The notes beneath the pieces were generated by a model that saw only the letters and a program-made list of their open reading frames with translations, did no database searches and had not been told where the DNA came from. Positions 31,351-43,165 of a DNA stretch of 64,000 nt are shown here, piece after piece. A program made the position numbers and the translations under genes. This DNA comes from Harmonia axyridis. Lineage: Eukaryota; Arthropoda; Insecta; Coleoptera; Coccinellidae. Numbering within the stretch: position 1 is the stretch's first letter; each line of letters starts with the position of its first letter. The DNA is taken from NCBI RefSeq assembly GCF_914767665.1, contig NC_059508.1, positions 7,626,001 through 7,690,000 of the forward strand, given 5' to 3'.

Positions 31351-34300
31351 GACGTTGAGGTTGTCGCTCCATCTTTTTCTGGGTCTCCCAATGCTTCTCT
31401 TCCCAGACGGTGACTTGTCCCTTGCTACTCTTACCAGTCCGACCTATGTGCTCATTCCATTCACGCTTCCTGCTCAGCACCCATTCATTGATGTTTTCAA
31501 CCTTGCACAATACCTTCATTTGTCCCGTCTCCAACAGCCTGTGGGTTGTGGTCCTTTTACTGTGACTAAAGTAGTTCACGGCAAAGAATTAATTAGGGAA
31601 ATAAAAGAACGGGATACAAACACTTATTCAATTCATTTCCAACCCACTAAAAATGTGTGAAGAAGATAATATTTAAATCTAATCGTTTTTTAAGAGTCGG
31701 TGGACACTTGGGTCGTTGCGGATAGGTCGCAGGTACTTTTTTGTCGGTCTCGAGAACAGATGTGGAAATCTTTACCCTTCTCGTTGTCGGTGCAAGTATT
31801 GCACATATGTTGTAGATGTAGTTACTCGTAGACTGATCTGAACTCAATTGAATTATTCGCCCTGAAATGCCGACTTTTATGGGTATTCAGGCCGTTTTCT
31901 GTACGACCGTTAGTAAGGCCTTTCTACAAATCCCTTTAGGGGTGTGGCTTGGATCATTCCAAGTTTTTACATCGAGTTCTTCTGTTTTTAGCATTTTGGT
32001 TCGAAATATAACTTAAATCGAAAATTTTCCCTACAAGCTTTATGGTTTAAGTAGTATCTGGACTGTTTTCTGCAGTGTATGTAATTATAGGCCTAATAAC
32101 GGTTTTATAAATTCTTGGCCTCTATTCCTATACTTTTATTGCTCCTGCATTTCTGGTGGCTTTCATCGTTTGATTTTTCGCCTCTGCCTCTATGTCCCCG
32201 TTTCATTTCCCAAATATTTAAACATCGTTCCTTGTTGAATGATGTTATTCTCTACAGCTGGTTTACATCGGTTGGGTAGTTTTAATTTTTTATCATACAT
32301 TTTGTTTTTGAGGTTGATATGGACATGTTGAGAAGTTTCACTGTGCAGTGAAATTTATGCAGTAACCTCTGAAGGTCATCTTCATTCTTTGCTACTAGTA
32401 CAGCATCATCAGCGTAACAAAGTATAGTAACAATTCCTTTTCCCAAATTTTTTAGCCATTCAGTTTGCAGTTATCTCGTCCATAATGGGGTAGAACAGGA
32501 GTGGCTCAGCGAATCACCCTGACTTATACCATTTTCTACTTGGATCAGATCTGTTAGTTCTTCATTGACTTTGACTTGTATTGTGTTGCCACTGTAGATA
32601 TCTTTGAATCAGTTTGATCAGATTGTATGGTATCTGTCTGTTATACCGAAGATGTATTAAGTCTTTTAGTTGAACACGGTCAAATTCCTTTTCTAGATCT
32701 ATGATGCACATGTATGCTGGCCTGTTAAACTTAATGGATTTTTCAGTTATTTGTCTTATAACAGAGATATCATCAGTGCAGGATCTTTCCGTTCTGAATC
32801 CTTGCTGCTCATCTGATAGGGATATGATGTTATTCAATCTGTTAGTATTGATTTTTGTGGTTAACTTCAAAGTTGTATTGAGGAGATTCTCGTCCACCGT
32901 ATTTGAGCAGCTCATTAGGGATGTTGTCTGGTCCTGGGCTCTTTTTATTTTTAGTTGTTTCAGCGCTCGTTCTACATCATCTATCCCTATTTGCACATCA
33001 TCGCTAGTTGTTATTTCTGGTGTATTCGCTTCGGTTGTTTCCGTCTTTTTTCTGTAGAGATTTGAGAGGTATTTCGTCCAAGTTGTTTTGTTTATATGTT
33101 TGGACTCTGTGAGTTCGCTAACCTCATTTCTCTGTGTTCCTATAAACCACCAAATTCGTTTCTGGAGTCCGTAAAAGTAACATTCCATTCGTTTGGAGAA
33201 GATTTCTTTTATCTGTCTTACTGAAAACCTTGATTCATTGTGCATTACTTTATATTGTTCATATGCTAGAAGGGTACTCAGGGTATTTAAGATAGATCTT
33301 TCGTTGTCTATACATTTTTCTTTCACTTTCTTGCAGAACCACAGAGTTTCAGTTGGTAGTTTATTTGATCCACTTAACTAACAAATTCCTAGGGCTTCCA
33401 TGGCAGCTTCCTATATGTTTGTTCTTAGTTTTTCCGAGCTGGTATTGATGTCATCTTCTGTGTTTATTTTGGCCAGTTGAAGTTCTTTTGTTGAATGGTC
33501 CTATAATGATTCCACGTTTATTTTATGCCTCTGCTTATCTCTTTATTGTCTTGCTTAGGTTTTAGTTTCTTATTCAATTTTCCTAGCAGAAGGTTGTGAT
33601 CACTGCCTACGCAGAATTCAACGTACTCACGTCTTGGAATGGATGTATACATCTATTCGTCAGAATTTAGTCTACTGTGAATCTCTGTATCCTTGAGTTT
33701 TCGAAAGTGAATTTGTAATTATTTGGGTGATTAAGGAAAGTGTTGAAACCCTGAACGAACAGAGGCTAATCAATAGTTCTCCGTTATCATTGATTACGTT
33801 CTCGTTGAATTATTGTTGAACTCCTGGTATTATGTCATTGCCAATACGGGCATTGAAGTCCCCAATCACCACTTGCTGAATATTCTGTCGAAAAGACTCG
33901 ATTATAATCTGAAGTTGGTCGTGGAACTGTTCCCGTTCAAGCTTTGCTTTGTTATCCTCTGGTGCATATACTGATATTATGTTGATCTTCTGATTATGTA
34001 CCTTCATTGTAACGGTTACTATGCGGGATTACATTGTTCTATATGGTCTTTATACTTTATTTGGATTGCTATGGCTACCCCCTCTTTGGCTCTTTCATGT
34101 TTCTCTACTCCACTAAATACTTTTCCTTTTTTCTTTGTTTCCTGGATAGCGCAGATGTCAATCTTGTGGTCTTTCAGTTCCTTCAAGGTTTCCTGTTCTT
34201 TGTTATTGAATGATCTTATAGTCCATGTAGCAAAACGCAATACATCTTTTTTTCCATCTCTCATTCCTTTTTTTTTCGCGTGTATCGTCATCTTTGAATC

Positions 34301-34390
34301 ATTCCGGTTCCAAGGCATAGTTTTGGTTCTATGAGCACTCAGGTAGGTTGCTAGGCTGGCATGAGAACCCTCCTCCATTATCCGGGCTTG
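31345..34390 (-). pseudogene. RTE-like LINE (APE endonuclease plus reverse transcriptase), near full length but decayed
   Basis: Minus-strand order: RFATWTIRSFNNKEQETLKE and DICAIQETK (endonuclease, 34260-34150), INIISVYAPEDNKAK and VIGDFNARIGND (33995-33830), then the 254-codon frame 33326-32562 with HINKTTWTKYLSNLY, DEQQGFRTERSCTDD and YMCIIDLEKEFDRVQ (first RT Asp), GISQGDSLS near 32500, CYADDAVLV near 32410, and the C-terminal VENINEWVLSRKREWNEHIG (31500-31430). This matches the craniofacial-development-protein-2-like RTE group. YADD is intact but frameshifts and an insertion at about 31575-32057 inactivate it. The 3' end abuts the plus-strand LINE tail to tail. Confidence 0.85.
31575..32057. 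other. unassigned insertion inside the RTE-like LINE
   Basis: On the minus strand the LINE reads RIYKTVIRPIITYTAENSPD up to about 32058 and resumes with HRLLETGQMK at about 31560. The 480 bp between have no RT similarity. A 66-codon minus-strand frame (31647-31847) is present but not recognised. No terminal repeats were found. Confidence 0.55.
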
Positions 34391-34589
34391 GGACCGGCGA
34401 CGTCACCACTGGTCTACTGAATCCACCCATCGGCGCAGAAGGCGGAGTTACGTTATAGTTTTCTAGGTAATTTTATAGTTGTAGAAAATTTTGAGTTCTT
34501 GATTTCTAGGATGTCTTTTTCTTGTTTATGAAGTGCTTGTTTATTTGTACCCTCTAATTGGGTACTCTCCTGTTGAATATAGTATTTAT
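34391..34589. other. spacer with (ATT)n tract
   Basis: The flank of the RTE-like LINE 5' end, ending in an (ATT)5 tract at about 34586-34600. That tract may be the tandem-repeat 3' tail of the LINE fragment at 34600-35050, read on the minus strand. Confidence 0.4.
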
Positions 34590-34597
34590 TATTATTA

Positions 34598-35050
34598 TTA
34601 TCCCGACTTTAGCCTATATCTCTTATATATCATCTTTGCAGTTTTTCTTAGATTGCCTGGTCTGGTCTGATGGTTGTAAAATAATTTCTCCTCGTGCAGT
34701 ATTTTGTAGGCTTCTGACGGGCCTGATTTGTCTTTAATCATGTTCGTAGGCAATCTATTGGCCCATGAGCAAGTTTCATGATGTCTAGCAGACCTCTGCC
34801 TTGCACACCTTGCCCGTGCTTGTGTGCTTTTGTTATCAAGGTTCTCATTTTGCATTGCAGGTTATCTATATCTGTTTTACTCCATGGAATTATACCGAAA
34901 GAGTATGTTAGAATTGAACATGCCTATGTATTGATGATGGTTCTCCTCATGTTCTTGCTGTTGAGGTTTGTTTTTAAAATTCTCCTATCTTCTGTCCATT
35001 GGAAAGAGCGATCGGTTCATCTTGAATTCTTCCTCGCACTACGCTTATAG
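34598..35050 (-). pseudogene. LINE-like RT C-terminal region fragment
   Basis: On the minus strand ILTYSFGIIPWSKTDIDNLQ and KMRTLITKAHKHGQG, in one frame (35000-34810), lead to the 85-codon frame 34855-34598 with HHETCSWANRLPTNMIKDKS, EAYKILHEEKLFYNHQTRPG and KTAKMIYKRY. The YSFGII-W-x-TD-x2-L motif followed by a GRGL-like stretch is what I know from the thumb and C-terminal region of some non-LTR polymerases. The clade is uncertain. No palm motifs are present, so only the 3' end is left. Confidence 0.55.
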
Positions 35051-36172
35051 TACAATACTAGTCCAGTCCGAATTTCATCCCCACGTATTGTTTTATTTAA
35101 TTAATTAATTTAATTTCATTATTATTATAATTATTTATACTTATGCAGAAATGACTGAATTATTTATTTTTGGTGATATTGCCAATATTTAAGAGTTTCA
35201 ATTTGTTTATGTTTATTCTCAATTGTAAATTCCTTTTTGTGAATTCTTGTATTTGAGTTATTCCTGTTAGAATTCCAGTTTATGTTGAATAAAAAAAATT
35301 ATTGGGGACAAAATTTGAAGAAAATGAAATTTTCATTCTTCATTTGGTAAATGATGATTTATTTTTCAATGGTCTTATTTCGGAGTTCAAAGTATATTAC
35401 AAATCAAATTTGAATAATTTTTCAATTGGAAATGTAATACTTAATAATATGTGGTGTGCATATTGTTCTTTCAAGTTGACTTAAATATTGTTTTTATTGA
35501 ATGGAAGCAATATTATCATAGAATGGGAGGAGAGTGATAGCTTGCAGAAAACAAAAAATATTTATAGTGGGTCGACGAAACTCGCGCATTCGCCATTTTG
35601 CGTCACGTCCCTCGAAGGTTGAAATAGGATTATAAAGATCAAGGGATCACCGACAGAATATGAATAGAATAAAATGCGACTTTAACGAAAACACAGCATC
35701 GAAGATGTGATGAATCTATTTCTTTGATAGTACATTCTGCTTTGGATGTAACTATGACGACAATCCCCTCAAGAACAAACTATCCTCAATATTAAAAATC
35801 TATATTTATTTTTCCTGCCGAACGTTGTGCATATTTGGTTTGAAAACTATTTTTATATTCGTCGTTATATATATATCAAGGGATGAACAATCCTCGAAAT
35901 CTTTCAAAGCCTTCAGTATTTGAATCCCACTGGAATAACCCACACGTTGTGTGTGAGTCCATCAAGAAGATAAGCCTTCTTCTGTGAGGTTTTTATAGAA
36001 AACTTATTTTGTTATAATTGATTACATTACGCCGAGTAAGGATTAACACTAATGAAATCAAGCCATGATCTACCAATGCGTTTGATTGTTTCTCGAGATT
36101 ATTTATATTCGAATTCGAACTATCAACTTAGATTTGTTGTACTCTAATTATTTATACACCTTCGCGCTAATT
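35051..36172. other. AT-rich DNA without recognisable gene
   Basis: Only short frames occur (for example 60 codons at 35302-35484), none recognisable. A slightly CpG-richer patch lies at 35570-35625 (GTCGACGAAACTCGCGC). No element ends were found before the Tc1-like terminus at 36175. Confidence 0.5.
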
Positions 36173-36174
36173 TA

Positions 36175-37363
36175 CACTGCGCAAAAAAATTAACACACAT
36201 TATGGAAATCTCAAATTTATTCTACAACTGAAGGTGTTCTCAATGATAATTATTTTTATCAGAATTATGCATGGATATGTTCTCCACTTTCAACGTTTTT
36301 CTTCAATTCAGATGTTTTTTCCCAGCAGGAATAAAAAAAGATGCGATTATCAGATTTTGAATGTATTGGCTCCATTCTGAAATCAGTTGTTCTCGATCAA
36401 TTCTAGTGATAGTAGTAATAGTTTGCTTTCGTTTGATTTTCTACGCTCGATCGCTATGCAACGCGAAACACGCAATTTGACCCAAGAGAAATGTGCCCAA
36501 GCGGTAGTTTTGCGAGAAGAAGGGTGGACATATACAAGAATTGCAGAAAGGTTTGGAGTTTCCCATACAAGTGTGTCCAGAATGTTGCTGCGATTCAGTG
36601 AGACAGGTATGAATGTCCGAAGACCAGGTCAGGGTAGACCACGGGTAACAACTGCCATTTAAGAACGTTACTTGAAAGTTTCTTCGTTGAGACAACGGTT
36701 TGCAACCGCTCGCCTCCTTCAAAATCAGCTTGAGCAAACTCAAGTGGTCGTTGATAATGGAGCTATGAATGCTGATAGGTATATAAGGAATATTCTTGAA
36801 GAGCATGTAGTGCCATTTGCCCCATACATTGGTGAAAATTTCATTTTTATGGACGATATTGCCAGACCCCATCGTGCGCGCATCGTTCAGGAGTACCTTG
36901 AAGAGGTTGAAGTCTCTCGAATGGAATGGCCAACAAAAAGTCCAGATCTCAATCCGATTGAGCAGGTTTGGGACAACCTCAATAGAAGGCTGAGAAGTTC
37001 AGAAAATCATCCAGCTACTCTTAATGACTTGTGAATCCAACTCAGAGAAATCTGGGAAGGATTAGATCAGAACATTTTAAGATCACTCACTTTGAGTATG
37101 AACCGTCGTTGTCCAGCTGTAATTAACGCAAGGGGTGGAAATACCAAGTATTAAATCACTTATCAGCATTCCAGTATTTTGAAAATTGTTTATTTCTCTT
37201 CTTCCACTTAAGATTGGGTGAAATCCTGAATTTTTCTTCCATTTAATGTGTCTTGTTTCGTTCAAAACCTTCCCGAAAGAAAAATAAGTTATAAAGTCAA
37301 TGTAGAGTTAACTTTCATTCAAATTGAGAGTTTCAGAATGTGCGTTAATTTCTTTGCACAGTG
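36175..37363 (+). mobile_element. Tc1-like transposon, internally deleted
   Basis: CACTGCGCAAAAAAATTAAC at 36175 and its inverted counterpart GTTAATTTCTTTGCACAGTG ending at 37363 are the termini, each bordered by TA (36173-36174 and 37364-37365). The length of 1,189 bp is several hundred bases shorter than an intact Tc1, matching the internal deletion in its transposase. It is a different family from the element at 16911-18384. Confidence 0.93.
36456..37154 (+). pseudogene. Tc1-family transposase lacking the first catalytic block
   Basis: The frame begins MQRETRNLTQEKCAQ with the paired HTH (RIAERFGVSHTSVSRML) and a GRPR motif, meets an in-frame TAA at 36660, and continues in the same frame with ERYLKVSSLRQRFATARLLQ. 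It then jumps to VVDNGAMNADRYIRNIL, so about 100 residues including the first catalytic Asp are deleted. The second Asp is in FMDDIARPH and the Glu in SPDLNPIEQVW, 34 residues apart (D34E). A second stop lies at 37032. The protein ends GGNTKY. Confidence 0.9.
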
Positions 37364-37365
37364 TA

Positions 37366-38439
37366 TAAATTTTATTGAGGGCTTTATCATTTTAATAGTC
37401 GTAAGAATGAATGCTCGGTCTGAAGCCAGTTTTTTCTCATTTTTAGGAATGAAACGACGAATTTCATTGCATTTCGACATCTTCGGATGCTTTCGAACAA
37501 CTAACTCAACATTTATTATATTAAAGCTAGTTTATCGAGTACAAAACCGTTTTCGGTAAAACTACCTTATTGAATAATGGCCTAGAATCTCTCCAGAAAT
37601 TTATTTACAAACTCTTTCTAATTGGAAAAAAACTTACCTACCTACTATCTGTCGAATGAATTGTTCTTTTTTTGACAAATTTTTCATATTGGATGTTTTC
37701 TCATTGAAATATTCAGTTTTTCTCCTAATTTATTAAATTATCACGAATTATCCGAATCACTTTTGCATTCCATTGAATGTAATCTTAATACAGCTCTGTG
37801 TAGATTGTCTTTACCTACTTAATGAATGAATCTCTTTGGTTTTATTGAAATCGCTTTTCTTTTGAAATCCACTGCTTTTCTACTTGTTTTTTCGTTTTGT
37901 GTTATGCTCCAGTGATTGGGTAGTTCTTTTGCATTCCTGAATGAATTCAAATATAGCACGAAGTGAGTCTTTCTTTCAAATTTTGAGTTATACCGAGACG
38001 TCTCAGGAATCCTTTGTACACATATATATGGGCTCTTTAATTGGCTTCTGATAAGTTCAGATTTTCAATTTTAGTTTTTTATTCCTTCATCTATTTGTCT
38101 TATGACTTTATTCGTTCAGTTTTGGGACCATAGGTTGATCTAAACTGAAGGGTATATACTTCATCTTGGGGAATTCCTATTAATATTGTTCTGGGTGTGT
38201 TTTTTGTTTCGTTTTGAGATAATCAATCGTTGTTATCGTGGATGTGTTTGAAGTATGTTGCTTTATCGCCGCAGATCGTTCAGACCCAGACCTGCACAGA
38301 TATGCTTCGTGCACCCCCTATCGATTGTGGTGGCGGGACCAATGTGTCGTTGTTTTTGAAAAATGGTCATCTATCTTATGAAGAGATGGGCTATTTTTAG
38401 GTTTTAACTTGTTGCTTAATTTTGGATTATGGTGGGGTC
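37366..38439. other. unassigned DNA
   Basis: No long frames, terminal repeats or recognisable motifs. The part from 38270 is less AT-rich (CGCCGCAGATCG, then CGATTGTGGTGGCGGGACC) and leads into the CpG-richer patch listed next. Confidence 0.45.
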
Positions 38440-38640
38440 AAAGGAAATATCGATTTCAGCAGATTCGAGTGTAGAATGTGCAACAAGTACGCATGCGCAA
38501 TGGACGTTAAATTTCCTCTTCTATTCTGTCAAACTTTTCGGTTTATTCGTTAGTTAGCCACCGTAACGTGCACAACGCCACTACAGCCTAAGAGAGGCGC
38601 GCTTCATTCTGAGCCGATGTAAGTCGAATTTTCTCCGTTT
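38440..38640 (+). promoter_or_regulatory. possible host-gene promoter and first exon
   Basis: The patch is clearly richer in C, G and CpG than its AT-rich surroundings. It contains ACGCATGCGCA (38489-38499), close to the palindromic NRF-1 site, and ends with GAGCCGATGTAAGTCG near 38612-38627, where GTAAGT is a perfect 5' splice-site hexamer. The arrangement is what a promoter with a short non-coding first exon would look like on the plus strand. No downstream coding exon was found within the window, so the call is speculative. A TE promoter or chance composition are alternatives. Confidence 0.25.
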
Positions 38641-38860
38641 TTTGATAATGTTATTTTTTATTTCTGAAGGGTTTTAGACTCGGTGAATTATTTCGAGGCA
38701 ACTTTAATTCATCATTTGAGAATTTTCGACAAAAAAAAAATGACTAAAAAGTTTCTTAATTCTCGACAAAAAAATTTTTCTGAGGAAAAATCAGTTCCTT
38801 CAATATTTACAATGAATTTGTATAATATGTATTATTTATTTCAGGTGCTTTTTTAATTAT

Positions 38861-39485
38861 GAGATATTTGAATATTTCCTTGGGATTCTCGCACTAATTT
38901 GAAAAGTTGTTTAATTTCTCATTTTATTTCAAATTCATGATACAAAATATATTTCAGACTTATAATAATTTCTTTCAAGGAAAGACTCAACTGTTCTCGC
39001 TAAAATTTATTTTTCAGTCAAAATCATAAAAACATCATTTACATCTTTGAAAGTAAAACGATTGAAATACATGACTTCATGACATTCATTGAAAACTCCG
39101 ATTTTCAATCAACACGGTACCTGTACTATACTATATGCAAAATAAGGTTTCCGAAAATTCATCTGCATTGAAAATAACATACTGTTCTCGAAGATTGTAG
39201 ATCCCAAAATTGAAGGTCAATAATTTGGATATCGTATAGTACAGGTGTCGTGGTGTTGATTGCGAATTGGAGTATTCAATGAATGTCATGAAGTTATATA
39301 TTTCAATTGTAATTTAATGTAATTTTGAAATCGATTGGACTTTTCGATTGTTCAAAAGCCCTACCTTGAGAAAGGCATTATGAGGCCGAAACATATTTGA
39401 CATGAATTCAAATTGAAATGATGCATTAGACAAATTTTCACTTATCAGAAACTACTGCGAGAATCCCAAGAAAATATTGAAAAAA
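38861..39485. repeat. large foldback (inverted-repeat) element
   Basis: TTCCTTGGGATTCTCGCA (38877-38894) is inverted at TGCGAGAATCCCAAGAAAAT (39458-39477). Further inside, TTCATGACATTCATTGAA (39072-39095) is inverted near 39275-39300. Intermediate segments also pair (TTTCAAATTCATGATACAAA with the inverted AAACATATTTGACATGAATT). Arms of about 275 bp at 70-80% identity surround a loop of about 95 bp. No coding capacity. It behaves like a foldback transposon or MITE. Confidence 0.7.
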
Positions 39486-39734
39486 AAATTTTTAATAATA
39501 TGTATATATTGAACTTTGCCTTATATCTACTCGTATATGAATTTTATTCCATGTTTACCAAATAATCATTATAAGATATTCAATTTATGATATGGATCTG
39601 AATAACAACCTCACAAACGAAAGCAATTTCAAACAGACAGACATAAAGAACGAAAAATGGCACATAAAAATTTCAATCAAAATAACCGATTTACTGATTC
39701 AAAAATATTACAGGTTTTATACCAATTTTAGATT

Positions 39735-41205
39735 TGTACCGGGTGTGCCGAATTCGTTGCCTAGCGAGGGGATCTCAGAATCCCTGTGAGCTAGAAAAAA
39801 CTAATGGCACATTTCGGGGCATGGTTTTCGAGGGAATTGATTTGATGAAAACCACAACCTCATAAATTCAACTATTTTCAAGCTATAAGAAAAAATTGGA
39901 AAATGGCGCTTCATTTTTTCCTTTTCAAAAATATATAACATGATATATAAATTTCTCATGAAACTATAAAAGTCATATAAGTTTCAGTTTCACACGCAAA
40001 ATGAACTAATCACATTTTCGAGCTCGATTTTTGAGAGAATTGATTTGGTGAAAACCGAAACCTCATAAATTCGACTTTTTTGAAGCTATAAAGAAAATTG
40101 GATAATGGCGTGAAATGAAAAGTTCTCATTACTTCTTTATCAATGGTGCTATCAACATGAAACAAAAACTTTTCTAGTAGAATCCATTGGTGTATTCATT
40201 TCTCGTTCATTGCAATTAGTTTTGAAGTAATAGAAATAAGTAATAAGTGTATTTTTTTTAATATAAACTATATAAATTGCTAGACAAATGAAATCGCTCA
40301 ATTTTTTCCTTTTCAAAAGAATATAACATGATATATGAATTTCTTATCAAACTATAGAAATCATGAAACGTTTCAGTTTCTCAAGGAAAATGAACCGAGT
40401 GCTCATCTCTTCGATAATATCTCCAAGATATTTCCGCAAATATTGAATTGTTAAAAATGTGAGGAACCTAATACAAATTGTCTTGAGTTTAAACATTCCT
40501 TTCAGTTCCAAAGATAAATCAATTATTAAGTCCCCCTATTTCAGACAATGAAAACGTAATTCTATTGAATTTACACAAGAGATTAAATGATGTATTATCG
40601 GGTGTCCCAAAATTATCTAGTGAGGGGATCTCAAATCTTTGTTGCTAGAAAAAATGAATGTCACATTTTGGTGAAAACCTAAACCTCATAAATTCAACTA
40701 TTTTTAAGCTATAAGAGAAAATATTCTTTATTACTGGTGCTATCAACATGAAACAAAAACTTTCTACAGACACTTTTTCTTAGTAAAGTCCATTCTTTTT
40801 TATTGCAATAAATTTTGAAGTAATAATTCGGACTGTGTTGATAGCACCAGTAATAAAGAAGTTATGAAAACTTTTCTTTTCACGCAATTTTACTTTCTCT
40901 TATAGCTTGAAAATAGTTGAATTTGGAGGTTTTGGCTTTCACCCAATCATTTCTCTCAAAAATCGAGTTCGAAAATGTGCCATTCATTTTTTTCTAGCCA
41001 AAAGGATTCTGACAATTTCGGACTTGCTTGTGTAAATTCATAGAATTACCTTATCAATTTTCATTTTCTGAAATAAGGAGAATTAATCATTGATTTCTCT
41101 TCAGAATTGAAAGTTATATTTGAACTCAAGACAATTCGTATTCGGTTCCTCACTTTTTTATCAATTTAGAATTCGCGGAAATATCTTGAAGATATTCCGT
41201 GAATT
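39735..41205. repeat. composite direct and inverted repeat block
   Basis: The module around CCTCATAAATTCAACTATTT occurs in direct orientation near 39864, 40064 and 40680, and inverted near 40900-40925. The arms 40405-40790 and 40830-41205 are inverted copies: ATATCTCCAAGATATTTCCG at 40418 pairs with CGGAAATATCTTGAAGATAT near 41174, and GATAGCACCAGTAATAAAGA near 40844 pairs with TCTTTATTACTGGTGCTATC near 40729. Several modules begin near GGGTGTG(C)CC-type phrases at 39739 and 40611. No protein coding. Probably nested foldback-type elements of one family. Confidence 0.7.
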
Positions 41206-41858
41206 ATAAAAACCAACTATTGCCTTCTGAGATGGAATTTTAGGAGTTATCGAGAAATTACAATCAGAACAATCGGTGTTCCATGAACGAGTAGGCGAAA
41301 TCATCCTTGATGAAAGATTTTCAGCATATTATACATCCATTTAACGAAGATATGAGGCTATAATGAGTTCAGACGGAGCTTATGCTACCAAGAATTCGGA
41401 AATTGGCAACATCAATATCTGTTGATTATTGGTATCTCATCTGGAATATTCAGATACTAGTGAATGAATTAGATAGGAAATTCTAACCCGATTTTCGCTT
41501 CATCATGACGTGATTCCATTCCACAAAAGCAGATGCCAAACGTGAGTCATTCTTAGGAGTTCCAGTTACGAAAGCAATGCGGAAACTGTTTAAATAACAC
41601 ACTCGTTTCATGAATTTTCTGATGACCTGTTTTGCAGCCCTCTAATGACATTGTCATACGTAATTTCTTAATTAAAATTTCCAATACTGTCATTTACAGG
41701 AAACCAGAGAATCTGGAACTGTCTCTTTTCCTGGTGGCGAATTACATAACAACGATTGAACATGAAAGCCTAATAAGTTTTGCTCGAATTCGATTGAACC
41801 GCTGAATATGGGATTTTTTTGTCAGGGTATAAATGAATTGTTGGCTAATGGGGAATGC
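41206..41858. other. unassigned AT-rich DNA
   Basis: Nothing recognisable was found between the inverted-repeat block and the hAT MITE. Confidence 0.5.
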
Positions 41859-41866
41859 AGAGATAG

Positions 41867-42033
41867 CAGGTGCGGAAACTGGAGGGGGGGCTTTGCAACC
41901 CCACCCTGTATTCGCCCCCTGTATCTCCCTGTATCCCTTGAGCGATGACGTATGTTGAAAAATGGAAATAAGACTTTTTTTTCATTTTATGTGAATTTGT
42001 TACTCTGAACCCCCACCCTTGGGTCCGCCCCTG
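41867..42033. mobile_element. hAT-type MITE (167 bp)
   Basis: The left end CAGGTGCGGAAACTGGAGG and the inverted right end (CCCACCCTTGGGTCCGCCCCTG, reading CAGGGGCGGACCC inverted) match at most positions. The flanks AGAGATAG (41859-41866) and CGAGATAG (42034-42041) are an 8-bp duplication with one mismatch. CAGGGGCGG-type ends and 8-bp duplications are hAT hallmarks. The family differs from the element at 7285-8660. Confidence 0.75.
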
Positions 42034-42041
42034 CGAGATAG

Positions 42042-43049
42042 AGATAACACTCGGTATTAACCGAAATGGAGGTTTTCTAGCATCGAAAAAACACTGCGAA
42101 GTTCTTTGAGATAACCTAGACTTCTCTCTCATCTCTGAGTCGTAATATATTATTAACAACGGTTGGTTTTTTCATTGCCATTCTCAGAATTTTCAGTTAA
42201 GAAGTCTTTGAAGAAAATTTGTAGCCAGATCTATCAAACAGAAAGAGTTTGTACTAATCATTTATTACTTGAAGATTAAAGCATTAAATCCTCCAACGCA
42301 AATAATGGCCGCCAGCTTAAAGGAATACATTAATTCATAAAGAATATAAATGAATAAAACCCAAACACTTCGTAGAAAAAATTGATGGCAAGTTTTTTTC
42401 AAACGAATCTGCCCTCAGAGTTTCTTTGTTTCATAAATCATTCTATTTTATAGCCATCAACATACGTATCTCATCTGAGTTGAATTATCAAGATTAAAAT
42501 TAGCGCTAGCTATTTCAAATACATTTATTTATTCATTCAATTCTATAGATACTGAAAATTTATCAAACCACATTCATTTGCCAGCCGTAGTGCTTGTGAT
42601 AAGGGTCTGTGAAAACTAGGATTGGTTGTACCACAGCTTATGGGAAAAACCTCTCGAGTTCTGAAGAGTGCTCGGCCACAAATGGCTATTATCAGTTTTC
42701 ATTTTATCCAGATTATCAAAGTGCTGCATTGGTCTTTCGATGAACCCGAGCATTTTGAAAGCCTCATTGGTGATTCAATTGTGGGATGAAACTTTTTTTT
42801 GGACGGAAATGAATTCACGAATTTTTGATGATATTTGCGTTTTCATTGAAAACAATGGTTATCCAGGAACTAGTTCATCATTTAAACGAAATCCCAATCT
42901 GACTGAATATCATAATTTTCAAATCATTGATAAATACAAAGAATAATAGTGATCATAGAGGTTATTCCTGTAAAATTCCCGAATACAAATAAACTCATCT
43001 TAGAGAACGTCACATTATGAAACTCTCAAAATGATACCGTCAGTAGTAG
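42042..43049. other. unassigned AT-rich DNA
   Basis: A 92-codon plus-strand frame at 42668-42946 is the longest. It has no recognised motif and no flanking gene signals. No terminal repeats were seen. Confidence 0.45.
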
Positions 43050-43165
43050 ATGAGATATCCAATCTAGTAGGGAAGGTTCAACTCCTAGTGCATTTAAATT
43101 AGTAATTAGCAACCAGTACGCTACGCAGTCATAAGCTTTTTTGAATTCCATATACGTGAAACGAA
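43050..43165 (-). pseudogene. LINE reverse transcriptase scrap
   Basis: The minus strand reads TYMEFKKAYDCVAYWLLI and NALGVEPSLLDWISHL, the first catalytic-Asp block and following helix of a Jockey/CR1-type RT. Nothing recognisable extends on either side, so only about 40 codons remain. Confidence 0.65.

Noticed and set aside
31355..31660. 101-codon plus-strand frame as part of the upstream LINE
   Set aside because: It is antisense to the C-terminus of the RTE-like LINE; the plus-strand LINE loses its reading at about 31345.
33996..34334. 112-codon plus-strand frame
   Set aside because: Antisense to the endonuclease domain of the RTE-like LINE, where the minus strand carries the recognised motifs.
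36441..36872. 143-codon minus-strand frame
   Set aside because: Antisense to the Tc1-like transposase, which has clear HTH and catalytic motifs on the plus strand.
42668..42946. 92-codon plus-strand frame as a gene
   Set aside because: No motif, no codon-use contrast with surroundings, and no promoter or splice signals; likely chance.
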